This document shows, piece by piece, positions 8,646-18,923 of a DNA stretch of 32,018 nt (position 1 is the first letter of the stretch; each line of letters opens with the position of its first letter). Source of the stretch: Paracoccus sp. UBA889 (GTDB lineage: Bacteria > Pseudomonadota > Alphaproteobacteria > Rhodobacterales > Rhodobacteraceae); the NCBI GenBank assembly GCA_002294185.1, contig DBFD01000047.1, forward strand, positions 1 to 32,018. The letters are read 5' to 3'. The notes under the pieces were generated by a model. The model ran no database searches. It was not told the DNA's origin and saw only the letters and a list, made by a program, of their open reading frames with translations. Both the position numbers and the translations under genes were made by a program.

Positions 8646-9118
8646 GCGCCGGCCTCGGCCAGCAATCTGTCAAGGCGGGCCGCATCCAGTCGCGCGACGA
8701 CGCGGTCGTCCAGCATGGCGGCGGGGGCGCAGGCGCACAGGCCCAGGCAATAGACCGGCTCGACCGTGACCGCGCCATTGGCCGTGGTGTCGTGCCAGCC
8801 GATGCCCAGCCTTGCCAGGGTCGCCTCGGCCAGGGCTTGGCCGCCCATGGACTGACAGGCCTCGGCCCGGCAGAGGCGCAGAATATGCTTTCCCGCCGGA
8901 GCCTTGCGGAAATCGTGGTAGAAGCTGACGACACCGTGGACCTCGGCCCGCGACAGGTTCAGCAGATCGGCCAGAACCGGCACCGCGGCTTCGGGCACGC
9001 AGCCGTATTCGTGCTGCACCGCGTGCAGCATCGGCAGTAACGGCCCTTCGAGCGAGGCGAGCGGCGCGGCGACCGCGCGAATCTCGTTCTCGGTCGGGGC
9101 TTGCGCATCGTGATGCAT
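8642..9118 (-). CDS. fdsG: NAD-dependent formate dehydrogenase gamma subunit (NuoE-like)
   Basis: A 158-residue thioredoxin-like [2Fe-2S] protein of the NuoE/24-kDa family. Cluster ligands are C83 and C88 (RLCRAEAC) and C124 and C128 (VYCLGLC). The N-terminal helical part (LLPMLHAVQHEYGCVP, then HGVVSFYHDF) is typical of the family. It docks to FdsB and takes part in electron transfer or redox tuning of the diaphorase module. It is the first gene of the operon and starts at the ATG at 9118, with an AAAGG-type ribosome-binding sequence about 9 bases upstream. The 85-bp gap to the regulator gene carries the expected promoter region and a LysR-type inverted repeat at 9194-9214. Confidence 0.95.
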   Translation of the reverse strand: MHHDAQAPTENEIRAVAAPLASLEGPLLPMLHAVQHEYGCVPEAAVPVLADLLNLSRAEVHGVVSFYHDFRKAPAGKHILRLCRAEACQSMGGQALAEATLARLGIGWHDTTANGAVTVEPVYCLGLCACAPAAMLDDRVVARLDAARLDRLLAEAGA

Positions 9119-9193
9119 GGCTGGCCTTTCGACGGTCCCGTGGCTTCAGCAAACAGGTCCGGCAATGGAAAATCAATAACGCAATTCCGTCAG

Positions 9194-9214
9194 TCGATAG
9201 AAATTACCTATCGA
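9194..9214. promoter_or_regulatory. LysR-type operator candidate upstream of fdsG
   Basis: A perfect inverted repeat with 7-bp arms and a 7-bp spacer, TCGATAG and CTATCGA. It contains the ATAG-N7-CTAT form of the LysR-family T-N11-A motif. It lies 76-96 bp upstream of the fdsG ATG, a usual distance for a LysR recognition site, and overlaps the last codons and the TAA stop of the LysR gene beside it. It is probably the binding site of that regulator, though no binding data exist. It is not followed by a T-run, so a terminator role is unlikely. Confidence 0.65.
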
Positions 9215-10091
9215 CAACCAGCCGCCGCGCCTCGGCCAACAGCGCCTCCAGCACCGGCGTATGCGGTTCGCGCCACGGCGCGACCAGACCCACGGCGTGA
9301 ATCGTCTGCGGCTTTTCCAGCGGGATCAGGCGCAGGTTCTTGCCGTGGCCCAGAAAGGCGGCGATATCCTCGGGCAGGATGGTGACCCAGCCCCCCTCGA
9401 CCACATGGGAGACCAGCACCACGGTCGAGCCGGATTCGACGCTGGCCTGCGGCGTCACCCCGGCGGCCGAAAGGTTGCGATTGATGATCCGCCGGTTCTG
9501 CATGTCCGAGGTCAGCAGGCACAGCCGCTGCCCGTCCAGATCAGCCCATGCCACGCGATCGCGACCCGCCAGATCGCTGCCCGGGTCGCAGACCAGCATG
9601 TAGCGTTCGTCGTAAAGCGGCACGGTCGAGACCTTGCCCAGCGGTTCGTTGTCCAGATAGGAAATCCCCGCATCGACGTCGAGATCGTCGATCATCTGCA
9701 AAATCTCGACCGAATTGCGCGACAGGATGGTGAAGGCGACGTTCGGATGGGCCCGGCCGAAGCGGGCGCTGATCCGCGCGGCCCAGGTCAGCGCGGTCGG
9801 GATGACAGCGATGCGCAACCGTCCCGACAGGCCGTGCCGGGTGGCCCGCATCTCTTCGCGCAACTGGCGGCTGTCGCCGACGATCCTGCGTGCCCAGATC
9901 AGTGCCGCCTGCCCCTCGGGCGTCAGGCCGCCAAAGCGCGAGCCTCTAAAGATCAGCAGGACGCCAAGCTGTTCCTCAAGCTGCTTGATGCCGGCAGACA
10001 GGGTGGGCTGGGTTATGCCCAGGCTGGTGGCGGCGCGGCCGAAATGACGTTCTTTCGCGACGGCAAGGAACATTTCCAGCTTGTCGATCAA
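9204..10091 (-). CDS. fdsR: LysR-family regulator of the formate dehydrogenase operon (FdsR-like)
   Basis: A 295-residue LysR-type regulator. The N-terminal winged helix-turn-helix spans about residues 3-60 (MFLAVAKERHFGRAATSLGITQPTLSAGIKQLEEQLG), with the family's T-Q-P-T-L-S recognition helix. A substrate-binding-like effector domain follows from about residue 90 to the end. It sits directly upstream of fdsG in the same direction, where FdsR is found in related operons, and an ideal LysR-type inverted repeat overlaps its 3' end. It therefore probably responds to formate or a related signal and controls fdsGBACD. Its own promoter should lie in the 90 bp between 10092 and the RND gene stop at 10182. 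The symbol rests on context; the effector cannot be read from the sequence. Confidence 0.85.
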   Translation of the reverse strand: MIDKLEMFLAVAKERHFGRAATSLGITQPTLSAGIKQLEEQLGVLLIFRGSRFGGLTPEGQAALIWARRIVGDSRQLREEMRATRHGLSGRLRIAVIPTALTWAARISARFGRAHPNVAFTILSRNSVEILQMIDDLDVDAGISYLDNEPLGKVSTVPLYDERYMLVCDPGSDLAGRDRVAWADLDGQRLCLLTSDMQNRRIINRNLSAAGVTPQASVESGSTVVLVSHVVEGGWVTILPEDIAAFLGHGKNLRLIPLEKPQTIHAVGLVAPWREPHTPVLEALLAEARRLVVDR

Positions 10092-10145
10092 GGCGGTCTC
10101 TCCCAGAGGCAGGCAAGGCCCGCGGGTCGTATCCAGGGGCCGCGC

Positions 10146-10170
10146 GCCGCGGCGTGAAGAGACGCGCGGC
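10146..10170. terminator. GC-rich hairpin between the RND gene and fdsR
   Basis: GCCGCGGCGT (10146-10155) pairs with ACGCGCGGC (10162-10170) around the loop GAAGAG, leaving one bulged G. This gives a stem of nine base pairs that lies 11 bp after the stop of the RND transporter gene on the minus strand. No U-run follows, so termination would be Rho-assisted or weak. It may mark the boundary between the efflux operon and fdsR. Confidence 0.5.
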
Positions 10171-10181
10171 CATCCCCGGCC

Positions 10182-13100
10182 TCAGTCGAACTGGTCCTTG
10201 CGGCCCAGCAGGCGGCGCATCAGCACGTAGAACAGCGGCGCGAACAGGATACCCAACGCGGTGGCGGCCAGGGTTCCGCCCAGCACGGTCGCGCCGATGG
10301 CGTTGCGCCCGTTCGCGCCCGCGCCCGAAGACAGGACCAGCGGCAGGACACCCAGCGAAAAGGCGATCGAGGTCATGATGATCGGGCGGAACCGCTGGCG
10401 CGCGGCCTCGACCACGGCCTTGAACAGCGGCATCCCGGCCTGCGACTGCTCGCGCGCGAATTCGACGATGAGGATCGCGTTCTTGCCGGTCAGCCCGATC
10501 ACCGTCAGCAATCCGACCTGGAAGAAGACCCCGTTGTCGAAGGCCCCCGCCCAGGCGCCGGCAAGGGCGCCGAGGATTCCGATGGGCATGACCAGGATCA
10601 CCGCCAGCGGGATCGACCAGCTTTCGTAAAGCGCCGCCAGGCACAGGAACACGGCGGCCAGCGACAGCGCATAAAGCAGCATCGTCTGGTCCCCGGCCTG
10701 CCGTTCCTCCAGCGACAGGCCCGTCCATGCGACATCGAAACCGCCGGGCAACTGGCCGACCAGCCGCTCGATCTCGGCCATGGCGTCGCCCGAGGACACA
10801 CCCGGCGCGGGACTGCCCTGGATCTGCATCGAAGGAATGCCGTTATAGCGGTTCAGACCCTGCGGCCCGAAGGTCCATTCGCCCTCCGCGAAGTTCGCGA
10901 ACGGCACCAGCCCGCCGGTCGCGTTGCGCACCCGCCACTTGTCCAGATCCGAGGGTCCGGCGCGCGAATCCGCCTCGCCCTGGACATAGACCCGCTTGAT
11001 CCGGCCACGATCGACGAAATCATTCACATAGGCGCCGGTCCAGGCGATCTGAAGCAGCGTGGCCACGTTGTCGGCCGTCACCCCCATCGCCCCCGCCTTG
11101 CGCCAGTCGATGTCGAGATTGAACTGCGCCGCGTCTTCCAGGCCCGAGGGACGGGCCTGCGCGATCAGCGGGCTCTGGGCCGCCATTCCCAGCAACTGGT
11201 TGCGCGCCTCCAGCAGTTGTTCGTGGCTCTGGCCGCCGCGCGCCTGAAGGTAGAAGTCGAAGCCCGAGACATTGCCAAGCTCGATCACCGAGGGCGGCAC
11301 GATCGGGAACACCATCGCGTCCCGGATCTGGCTCAGCGCGCCGAAGGCCCGGCCCGCCAGCGCCTGCACCGACTGCGACGGATCGGGACGCTGGTTCCAG
11401 TCCTTCAGCCGCACGAAGGCGATGCCCACGTTCTGACCCTGCCCCGCGAAACTGAACCCGGCGACGGCGAACATGCTGTCGACCACATCGCCTTCCTCGT
11501 TCATGAAGTAATTCTCGACCTGATCCAGAACCGCCCTGGTCCGTTCGGTCGTGGCCCCGGTCGGCCCGTTCACCAGCACGAACATGATGCCCTGATCCTC
11601 ATCCGGCAGAAAACCTTCGGGCGTGCGCAGGAACAGAAAGACCATCGCCGCACCAAGGGCGGCATAGATCAGCAGCACCCGCAGCGGCCGGCGCACGATC
11701 CAGCCGACAAGGCCGGTATAGCCGCGCGTGGTGCCGTCGAAGCCGCGGTTGAACAGCCCGAAGAACCCGCGCCTCTTGCCATGCGCGGGTTTCAGAAGCT
11801 GCGCGCAGAGCGCCGGCGTCAGGGTCAGCGCGACGACCACCGACAGCGCCATGGCCGAGACGATCGTGATCGCGAATTGCTGATAGATCACGCCGGTCGA
11901 GCCGGGAAAGAACGCCATCGGCACGAAGACCGCCGACAGCACCAGCGCGATGCCGACCAGCGCGCCGGTGATCTGGCCCATGGATTTGCGCGTCGCCTCG
12001 CGCGGGGAAAGTCCTTCTTCCTCCATGATGCGTTCGACATTCTCGACCACGACGATGGCGTCGTCGACCAGAAGGCCGATCGCCAGAACCATGGCCAGCA
12101 TGGTCAGGGTGTTGATGGTAAAGCCGAAGACGGCCATGATCCCGAACGTCCCCAGCAGGACGATGGGCACGGCCAGGGTCGGGATCAGCGTCGCGCGCCA
12201 GCTTTGCAGGAAGACGAACATCACCACGGTAACCAGCGCGATGGCCTCGATCAGGGTCTTGACCACCTCCTCGATCGAGATCTTGACGAAGGGCGAGGTG
12301 TCGAAGGGGATCACGTAGTCCACGCCTTCGGGGAAGAACCGGGCGAATTCCGCCATCCGCGCCTTGACCAGATTGGCCGTGTCCAGCGCATTGGCACCCG
12401 GCGCAAGACTGATCGCCATCCCCGATGAGGGGCGCCCGTTATAGGTTCCCGCCGTGCTGTAATTCTCGGCCCCGATCTCGACGCGGGCCACGTCGCGCAG
12501 CAACACGAGGCCGCCGCTTTCCTCGGCCCGCAGCACGATCTGGCGGAAATCCTCGGGCGTGGACAGCAGCGATTGCGCGGTGACGGTGGCGTTGAGCTGC
12601 TGACCCTCGGGCGCGGGCTGGCTGCCGAAGGCGCCGGCCGAAATCTGCGTGTTCTGGGCCGAGACCGCGGCGACGACATCGGATGGCGTGATCTGGTAAT
12701 TGGCCAGTTTCGACGGATCCAGCCAGATCCGCATTGCGTATTTCGCGCCAAAGACCTGCACGCTGCCCACGCCCTCGATCCGGCTGAGATCATCGACGAG
12801 ATTCGTGACCAGATAGTCCGACAGGTCGGTCTGGTCGTAATTCTCGTCCCCGATCAGGCCCACGACCATCAGGAACCCGGCCGAGGATTTCTGCGCCGTC
12901 ACGCCCTGCCTCTGCACGGCCTCGGGCAGCAGCGGCGTGGCCTGGGACAGCTTGTTCTGGACCTGAACCTGGGCGATGTCGGCATCGGTCCCGGTCTCGA
13001 AGGTCAGCGTGGTCTGCGAGGTGCCCGAGGAACTGGACGACGACGAGATATAGCGCAGCCCGTCCAGTCCGGTCATCTGCTGTTCGATGATCTGGGTCAC

Positions 13101-13280
13101 GGTATTGGCGACGGTATCGGCCGACGCGCCCGGATAGGCGGCCCGGATCGCGACCGAGGGCGGCGCGATCTGCGGATATTGGGCAATGGGCAGGGTCAGG
13201 ATCGACAGCACGCCCACGCCCATGATCAGGATCGAGATCACCCAGGCGAAAACCGGACGGTCGATGAAGAAGCGGGCCAT
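10182..13280 (-). CDS. RND multidrug efflux transporter, HAE1 family (AcrB/MexB-like)
   Basis: A 1032-residue inner-membrane proton-driven efflux pump subunit. It has the N-terminal signature FFIDRPVFAWVISILIM, two repeats of a membrane helix followed by a large periplasmic loop, and the proton-relay residues D406-D407 in TM4 (GLLVDDAIVVVENVER) and K933 in TM10 (GLTGKNAILIVEFA). The length matches AcrB (about 1050 residues) and the charged relay residues are intact, so the pump should be active. A run of seven serines at residues 79-85 replaces the mixed segment usual in this part of the porter domain. The adaptor gene lies 37 bp upstream on the same strand. No outer-membrane TolC-like gene is in the window. 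Substrates are unknown; the aromatic catabolism operon nearby raises the possibility of aromatic acid or solvent export. Confidence 0.95.
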   Translation of the reverse strand: MARFFIDRPVFAWVISILIMGVGVLSILTLPIAQYPQIAPPSVAIRAAYPGASADTVANTVTQIIEQQMTGLDGLRYISSSSSSSGTSQTTLTFETGTDADIAQVQVQNKLSQATPLLPEAVQRQGVTAQKSSAGFLMVVGLIGDENYDQTDLSDYLVTNLVDDLSRIEGVGSVQVFGAKYAMRIWLDPSKLANYQITPSDVVAAVSAQNTQISAGAFGSQPAPEGQQLNATVTAQSLLSTPEDFRQIVLRAEESGGLVLLRDVARVEIGAENYSTAGTYNGRPSSGMAISLAPGANALDTANLVKARMAEFARFFPEGVDYVIPFDTSPFVKISIEEVVKTLIEAIALVTVVMFVFLQSWRATLIPTLAVPIVLLGTFGIMAVFGFTINTLTMLAMVLAIGLLVDDAIVVVENVERIMEEEGLSPREATRKSMGQITGALVGIALVLSAVFVPMAFFPGSTGVIYQQFAITIVSAMALSVVVALTLTPALCAQLLKPAHGKRRGFFGLFNRGFDGTTRGYTGLVGWIVRRPLRVLLIYAALGAAMVFLFLRTPEGFLPDEDQGIMFVLVNGPTGATTERTRAVLDQVENYFMNEEGDVVDSMFAVAGFSFAGQGQNVGIAFVRLKDWNQRPDPSQSVQALAGRAFGALSQIRDAMVFPIVPPSVIELGNVSGFDFYLQARGGQSHEQLLEARNQLLGMAAQSPLIAQARPSGLEDAAQFNLDIDWRKAGAMGVTADNVATLLQIAWTGAYVNDFVDRGRIKRVYVQGEADSRAGPSDLDKWRVRNATGGLVPFANFAEGEWTFGPQGLNRYNGIPSMQIQGSPAPGVSSGDAMAEIERLVGQLPGGFDVAWTGLSLEERQAGDQTMLLYALSLAAVFLCLAALYESWSIPLAVILVMPIGILGALAGAWAGAFDNGVFFQVGLLTVIGLTGKNAILIVEFAREQSQAGMPLFKAVVEAARQRFRPIIMTSIAFSLGVLPLVLSSGAGANGRNAIGATVLGGTLAATALGILFAPLFYVLMRRLLGRKDQFD

Positions 13281-13316
13281 GGGAAATCGTCCTATCCGGG
13301 CGTGGTCAGAAGCGGT

Positions 13317-14693
13317 TCATTCGGCGGCGGGCTGCGCGTCCGGGGCCGGTGCGGCCGACCCGTCCCGGGCATTCGCGCCCTGGGACAAGGCGCCCGCCGT
13401 TTCGGCCTTGCTTGCGTTGCCGGTCGCATCCCTCCCGGTCGCGGCATTGTCCGAGGCCGGTGCGCCGGAGGCATCGTCACCGGATGCGCCCGGATCCGCC
13501 TGCGCGGGATTGGCCGTTCCGGACGGCTTTTCCGGCTTGCCCTGCTGGCCGCCGGCCGGATCGGCCGGGCGTTCCTCGGGCGCGACCGTCATGCCCGCCC
13601 CGATACGCTGAAGACCGGCGACGATCAGGCGGTCGCCCGCCGACAGGCCGTCGCGAACGACCCAGTTGTTGCCGCGATCCTGCACGATATCCAGTTGCCG
13701 CTGCTCGACCACGTTGTCGGCATTCACGACCATGGCGACGGGGCGGCCGCGTCGGTCGCGGGTCACCCCCTCTTGCGGGGCGAGGATCGCGTCCTTGATC
13801 TGGCCCTGCGGAATTTCGGCCAGCACATACATGCCGGGCAACAGGAAGCCGTCGGGATTGGCGAATTCCAGCCGCAGGGTCACGACTCCGGTCGTCTCGT
13901 CCACGCGCGGCTCGGCCGCGGTCAGCGAGCCGGTGTATTCGTAGCTGCTGCCATCGGCCAGACGCAGCGCGACAGTGCGGTCAGCGCCCGCCGGCAGCGC
14001 GGCATCGGCCCCCTGGCGCTGCCAGCGCAGGATCTCGGCCGCTGACTGGGTGACGTCCACGCGCACCGGATCGATGCGCCGGATCACCGCCAGCGGGCTG
14101 GCCTGACCAGCCGTGACCAGGGCGCCGGGACTGGCCTGGGCCAGACCGATCACCCCGTCTATGGGGGCGGTGATCGTGGTCCGGTCCAGCTCGATCCGCG
14201 CCGCCTGCACCTGCGCCTCGGCGGCCTTCACCTGCGCCTCGGCCGCGTCGCGGGCGGCAATGGCACTGTCCTGGCTTTGTTCGCTGGCGACGCGGCGGTC
14301 GCGCAGCGCGCCGACCCGCTCGGCGTCGCGGGCGGCGGCAGAGGCTTGCGCCTGGGCCTGCGACAGCGATGCCTCGGCCTGTGCGAGGGCGGCTTCATAG
14401 CTGCGCGGGTCGATCCGGTACAGCGGATCGCCGGCGCGGACGGGGCTGCCTTCCTCGAACAATCGCTCGGTGATGAGACCGGCGACCTGTGGGCGCAGCT
14501 CGGCCTCGGCCGAAGCGACGACGCGACCCGGCAGGCTGGCCGTCAGCGTCACGTCCCGTGCCTGCAACGTGACCACCGTCACCTTCGGCGGCGGCGCCTC
14601 GCCACCGCCGGGCTGCTGGGCCAGGGCCGCGCCGGGCTGCGCCAGAACCGCGCAGAGACCCGAAAGAACAAGGAACCGTTTCAGCGTCGTCAT
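13317..14693 (-). CDS. RND efflux periplasmic adaptor (membrane fusion protein, AcrA-like)
   Basis: A 458-residue exported adaptor that would link the RND pump to an outer-membrane channel. It starts with a signal peptide (MTTLKRFLVLSGLCAVLAQ, cleavage after ALA near residue 25). Then come the lipoyl/barrel-sandwich parts (LPGRVVASAEAELRPQVAG near 50 and APIDGVIGLAQASPGALV near 175), separated by an alanine-rich coiled-coil hairpin (about 95-160). Beta-barrel and membrane-proximal domains follow. Unlike AcrA, it ends with about 85 residues of low-complexity Pro/Gly/Ala/Asp/Ser sequence. The ATG at 14693 is preferred over a TTG four codons upstream, although an AGGA sequence lies nearer the TTG. 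It is probably co-transcribed with the pump gene 36 bp downstream. Confidence 0.93.
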   Translation of the reverse strand: MTTLKRFLVLSGLCAVLAQPGAALAQQPGGGEAPPPKVTVVTLQARDVTLTASLPGRVVASAEAELRPQVAGLITERLFEEGSPVRAGDPLYRIDPRSYEAALAQAEASLSQAQAQASAAARDAERVGALRDRRVASEQSQDSAIAARDAAEAQVKAAEAQVQAARIELDRTTITAPIDGVIGLAQASPGALVTAGQASPLAVIRRIDPVRVDVTQSAAEILRWQRQGADAALPAGADRTVALRLADGSSYEYTGSLTAAEPRVDETTGVVTLRLEFANPDGFLLPGMYVLAEIPQGQIKDAILAPQEGVTRDRRGRPVAMVVNADNVVEQRQLDIVQDRGNNWVVRDGLSAGDRLIVAGLQRIGAGMTVAPEERPADPAGGQQGKPEKPSGTANPAQADPGASGDDASGAPASDNAATGRDATGNASKAETAGALSQGANARDGSAAPAPDAQPAAE

Positions 14694-14847
14694 GCGGCCC
14701 GCCAATCCTGATCAATTGTCATGTCGAAAGCACGCAAGCGGCCGAGCGCCGGCGCATCGCCCGGAACCTACCGGCCGGATCGGCCAAGGACAACCGCCGA
14801 AACGCCGCTTTCGCGGAACCTGCCCGAATATGACGCAAGGTGCCTGC

Positions 14848-15765
14848 TCAGGCGGCAAAATCCGGCCGGGCCAGCGCCCGCCGAACGGCCAAGGCGAACA
14901 TGTCCTGCGCCGGATCGGGCCGTGCATCGGCGCGCCGCATCAGGCCGATCGGGCCTTCGGTCATTGCCGTCTCGACCGGCAGCCGCGTCAGCGTGCCTTC
15001 ACTGATGTCGCGGGCCACGACCCCGGCCGAGATGAACCAGATGGCGTCGCTGTGTCGCGTCTGGACGCGGCCGAATTCGCCCGAGACGCTTTCCACCCGG
15101 CGCCGCGGAACCGGGATGCCCTGCGCGATCAGCAATCGTTCCACGAATGGCCGGATGGCCGAACCGGGCGGCGGATAGATCACCGGCCAATCGCCGATCC
15201 GCCGCAGGTCGGGATCGGCCAGGATCGGATGGCCGGGCCGCACCACCACCGCCACCCGCTCCAGATAAAGCTGGGTAAAGCTGAGGCCGCGCATCGTCTC
15301 GGGCGCGCCCAGCCGCCCGATCACGGCATCAAGCTGGCCGTCGCGCAGCAGCGCCGTCAGATAGCCGTGCGGCCCGTCCGTGATGACCAGCCGCAGATCG
15401 GCCTCCATGCGACCGAGTTCGACCAGCACCTCGGGCATCAATCGCGCCGCGACCGAAGGCAGCGCCCCCAGTCGCATCTGCGCCACCCCCGCGCCGCCGG
15501 CCTGTGCGATTCCCGCCAGGCCCTGTTCCAGCGCCGCGAGGCTGGTCTGCGCATGGGGCAGGAAGAATTCGCCCTCGGGCGTCAACGCGATACCGCCGCG
15601 GCCGCGGGTCAGCAGCTCGGCGCCCAGGATTTCCTCCAGTTCCGACAGCGTTCGCGAGATGGCCGGCTGGGTCAGCAAAAGCCGCCGGGCCGCGCCTTTC
15701 AGACTGCGCTGGCGCACGATCTCGGTGAAGGTCTGCAAGTGGCGGATCTTGATGCGTCGGTCCAT
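14848..15765 (-). CDS. pcaQ: LysR-family regulator PcaQ, divergent from the pca operon
   Basis: A 305-residue LysR-type regulator starting MDRRIKIRHLQTFTEIVRQR, a beginning typical of PcaQ, which activates protocatechuate catabolism genes in alphaproteobacteria in response to a pathway intermediate. The winged helix-turn-helix spans about residues 7-66 (AARRLLLTQPAISRTLSELEEILG), and the effector domain follows (LRLGALPSVAARLMPEVL onwards). It is transcribed away from pobA across a 93-bp gap, the classic layout of a LysR activator and its target. The frame stays open upstream for hundreds of codons, but that stretch is the antisense of pobA, so the ATG at 15765 is chosen. A PobR-type function for pobA alone is possible, but the whole operon suggests PcaQ. 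Confidence 0.88.
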   Translation of the reverse strand: MDRRIKIRHLQTFTEIVRQRSLKGAARRLLLTQPAISRTLSELEEILGAELLTRGRGGIALTPEGEFFLPHAQTSLAALEQGLAGIAQAGGAGVAQMRLGALPSVAARLMPEVLVELGRMEADLRLVITDGPHGYLTALLRDGQLDAVIGRLGAPETMRGLSFTQLYLERVAVVVRPGHPILADPDLRRIGDWPVIYPPPGSAIRPFVERLLIAQGIPVPRRRVESVSGEFGRVQTRHSDAIWFISAGVVARDISEGTLTRLPVETAMTEGPIGLMRRADARPDPAQDMFALAVRRALARPDFAA

Positions 15766-15777
15766 GATTGCGCTTTC

Positions 15778-17027
<1,250 letters not shown>

Positions 17028-17028
<1 letters not shown>

Positions 17029-17816
17029 TGCTGAGCGCGACGATCAACGGGGTTGACCTGCATTACGCCGATGACGGTCCCGGCGATGGTCCGGCGCTGG
17101 TCTTCGCCAATTCGCTGGGCACCGATCTGCGGGTCTGGGACCGGCTGCTGCCCCATCTTCCCGACGGTCTGCGGGTGGTGCGATATGACAAGCGCGGCCA
17201 CGGCCTGTCGCAGGACGCGCCCGGCCCCTGCACCATGGACGCGCTTGCGGATGATGCCGCCGGACTGATCGCGCATCTCGGCCTTTCGCGGCCGGTTTTC
17301 GTGGGCCTGTCCATCGGCGGGCTGATCGGATTGTCGCTGGCGCTGCGGCATCCGGGTCTGCTGGCCGGGCTGGTCGTGTCGAACAGCGCCGCAAAGATCG
17401 GCGAGGCGGCGATGTGGCGCGACCGGGTCGCCGCCATCCGCGCCGATGGTCTGGCCAGCATCGGACCGGCGACGATGGAGCGCTGGTTCTCGGCCGGCTT
17501 CCGCGCCAGCGGGGCCGCGTCGCCCTGGCAGCGGATGCTGGAGCGTCAGCCCCTGGAAGGCTATGCCGCCTGCTGCGAGGCCATCGCGGCCGCCGATCTG
17601 CGCAAGCAGGCGACCGGCCTGCGCCTGCCGGTGCAGATGATCGCGGGCGATCGGGACGGCGCCACCCCGCCCGGGATGGTGCAGGCCACGGCCGATCTGA
17701 TTCCGGGCGCGCGCATGGACGTGATCCCCGGCGCGGGCCATATTCCCTGCGTGGAAACGCCGCGCGAATACGCCGCCATCATCACCCGCTTCCTGAAGGA
17801 GATCGGTCATGTCTGA
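17028..17816 (+). CDS. pcaD: 3-oxoadipate enol-lactonase
   Basis: A 262-residue alpha/beta hydrolase that converts 3-oxoadipate enol-lactone to 3-oxoadipate. It shows the nucleophile elbow GLSIGG with S95, the acid residue D210 in GDRDGATPP and the histidine H238 in GAGHIPCVE. The oxyanion-side segment ALVFANSLGTDLRVWD near residues 23-38 and RYDKRGHGLS near 52-61 are typical of PcaD. The ATG at 17028 overlaps the pobA stop, and its own 3' end overlaps pcaC by 8 bp. A long open frame upstream is the shifted reading of pobA and is not part of the gene. General esterase activity could not be excluded from sequence alone, but the position among pca genes settles the role. Confidence 0.95.
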
Positions 17817-18204
17817 CACCCATTCGCAAGGGATGAAGGTCCGGCGCGAGGTTCTGGGCGATGCCCATGTCGATCGCGCCGAAGCCGAAAGAACCGATCT
17901 GGATGCGCCGTTCCAGGATCTGATCACCCGTTTCGCCTGGGGCACCGTCTGGGCCGGCGACGGCATCACGCGCCGCGAACGATCCATGCTGACGCTGGCG
18001 CTGCTGGCCGCAACCGGCAATTTCGAAGAAATTCCAATGCATATCCGTGCCACCGCGCAGACCGGGGCCAGCCCTCGGGACGTGCGCGAGGCGTTTCAGC
18101 ATGTCGCGATCTATGCCGGCGTGCCGCGCGCCAATCACGCGCTGAAACTGGCGCGGGACACCTATGCCCAGATGGATGCCCGGCAAGGGGAGGTCAGCGA
18201 ATGA
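17809..18204 (+). CDS. pcaC: 4-carboxymuconolactone decarboxylase
   Basis: A 131-residue protein of the carboxymuconolactone decarboxylase/AhpD-like fold. It removes CO2 from 4-carboxymuconolactone to give 3-oxoadipate enol-lactone, the step before PcaD. Recognisable segments are [15 protein letters not shown] near the N-terminus, [20 protein letters not shown] (about 45-64), and [14 protein letters not shown] with [20 protein letters not shown] towards the end. The AhpD CxxC redox pair is absent, as expected for true PcaC. It overlaps pcaD by 8 bp and pcaH by 4 bp (ATGA), so the genes are tightly coupled. Some bacteria fuse pcaD and pcaC into pcaL; here they remain separate. Confidence 0.95.
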   Translation: MSDTHSQGMKVRREVLGDAHVDRAEAERTDLDAPFQDLITRFAWGTVWAGDGITRRERSMLTLALLAATGNFEEIPMHIRATAQTGASPRDVREAFQHVAIYAGVPRANHALKLARDTYAQMDARQGEVSE

Positions 18205-18923
18205 AACCCGCCGAATACCACCAGCGCGACCGCAGCCTGCATCCGCCTGCGCTGACCCCGAAATACAAGACCAGCGTGGCCCGCAGCCCGCGCTGGCCGA
18301 TGATCTCGCTGGAAAACACCATCAGCGAGATCACCGGCCCGCGGTTCGGCCATGCCGACATCGACCCGATCGACAACGATCTGATCCGCAACTACGCCAA
18401 AACCGGCGATCCTGTGGGCGAACGGATCATCGTCCATGGCCGCGTGCTGGATGAAAACGCGCGCCCGGTCCCCAATACCCTGGTCGAGATCTGGCAGGCC
18501 AATTCGGGCGGGCGCTATCGTCACAAGAAGGACACCTATCTTGCCCCGATCGACCCCAATTTCGGCGGCTGCGGGCGAACGCTGAGCGACGAGAACGGAC
18601 AATACGCCTTTCGCACGATCAAGCCCGGCGCCTATCCGTGGCGCAACCGCGTCAATAACTGGCGCCCCGCCCATATCCATGTCTCGGTCTTCGGATCGGG
18701 CTTTCTGCAGCGACTCATCACCCAGCTTTACTTCGAGGGCGACCCGCTGATCGCGCATTGCCCCATCGTCCATGCCATCCCCGACAGGGACGCGGTCCAG
18801 CAATTGACGGCGAAACTGGATCTGAACGCCACGATCCCGCTGGATTCCATCGCCTATAAATTCGACATTGTGCTGCGCGGCCGCCGCTCGACCCTGTTCG
18901 AGAACCGGCTGGAGGGAAACTGA
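18201..18923 (+). CDS. pcaH: Protocatechuate 3,4-dioxygenase beta subunit
   Basis: The 240-residue beta subunit holds the ferric iron that cleaves protocatechuate between its hydroxyl groups, giving 3-carboxy-cis,cis-muconate. The four iron ligands are in place, with an offset of two from the Pseudomonas enzyme: Y106 (GGRYRHKK), Y145 (GAYPWRN), H158 and H160 ([10 protein letters not shown]). [14 protein letters not shown] near 113-126 is the family signature. The ATG overlaps the pcaC stop by four bases. The gene's stop overlaps the pcaG start by one base, as expected for subunits made in equal amounts for an alpha-beta oligomer. The length is normal and the enzyme is cytoplasmic. Confidence 0.97.
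   Translation: MKPAEYHQRDRSLHPPALTPKYKTSVARSPRWPMISLENTISEITGPRFGHADIDPIDNDLIRNYAKTGDPVGERIIVHGRVLDENARPVPNTLVEIWQANSGGRYRHKKDTYLAPIDPNFGGCGRTLSDENGQYAFRTIKPGAYPWRNRVNNWRPAHIHVSVFGSGFLQRLITQLYFEGDPLIAHCPIVHAIPDRDAVQQLTAKLDLNATIPLDSIAYKFDIVLRGRRSTLFENRLEGN

Noticed and set aside
9194-9214. Terminator for fdsR
   Set aside because: The repeat has a short AT-rich stem and no following T-run; its shape and place fit a LysR operator better.
11217-12428. 403-codon open frame antisense to the RND gene
   Set aside because: Its composition (His/Gln/Arg/Asp-rich) is that of an antisense shadow and it has no recognisable motif.
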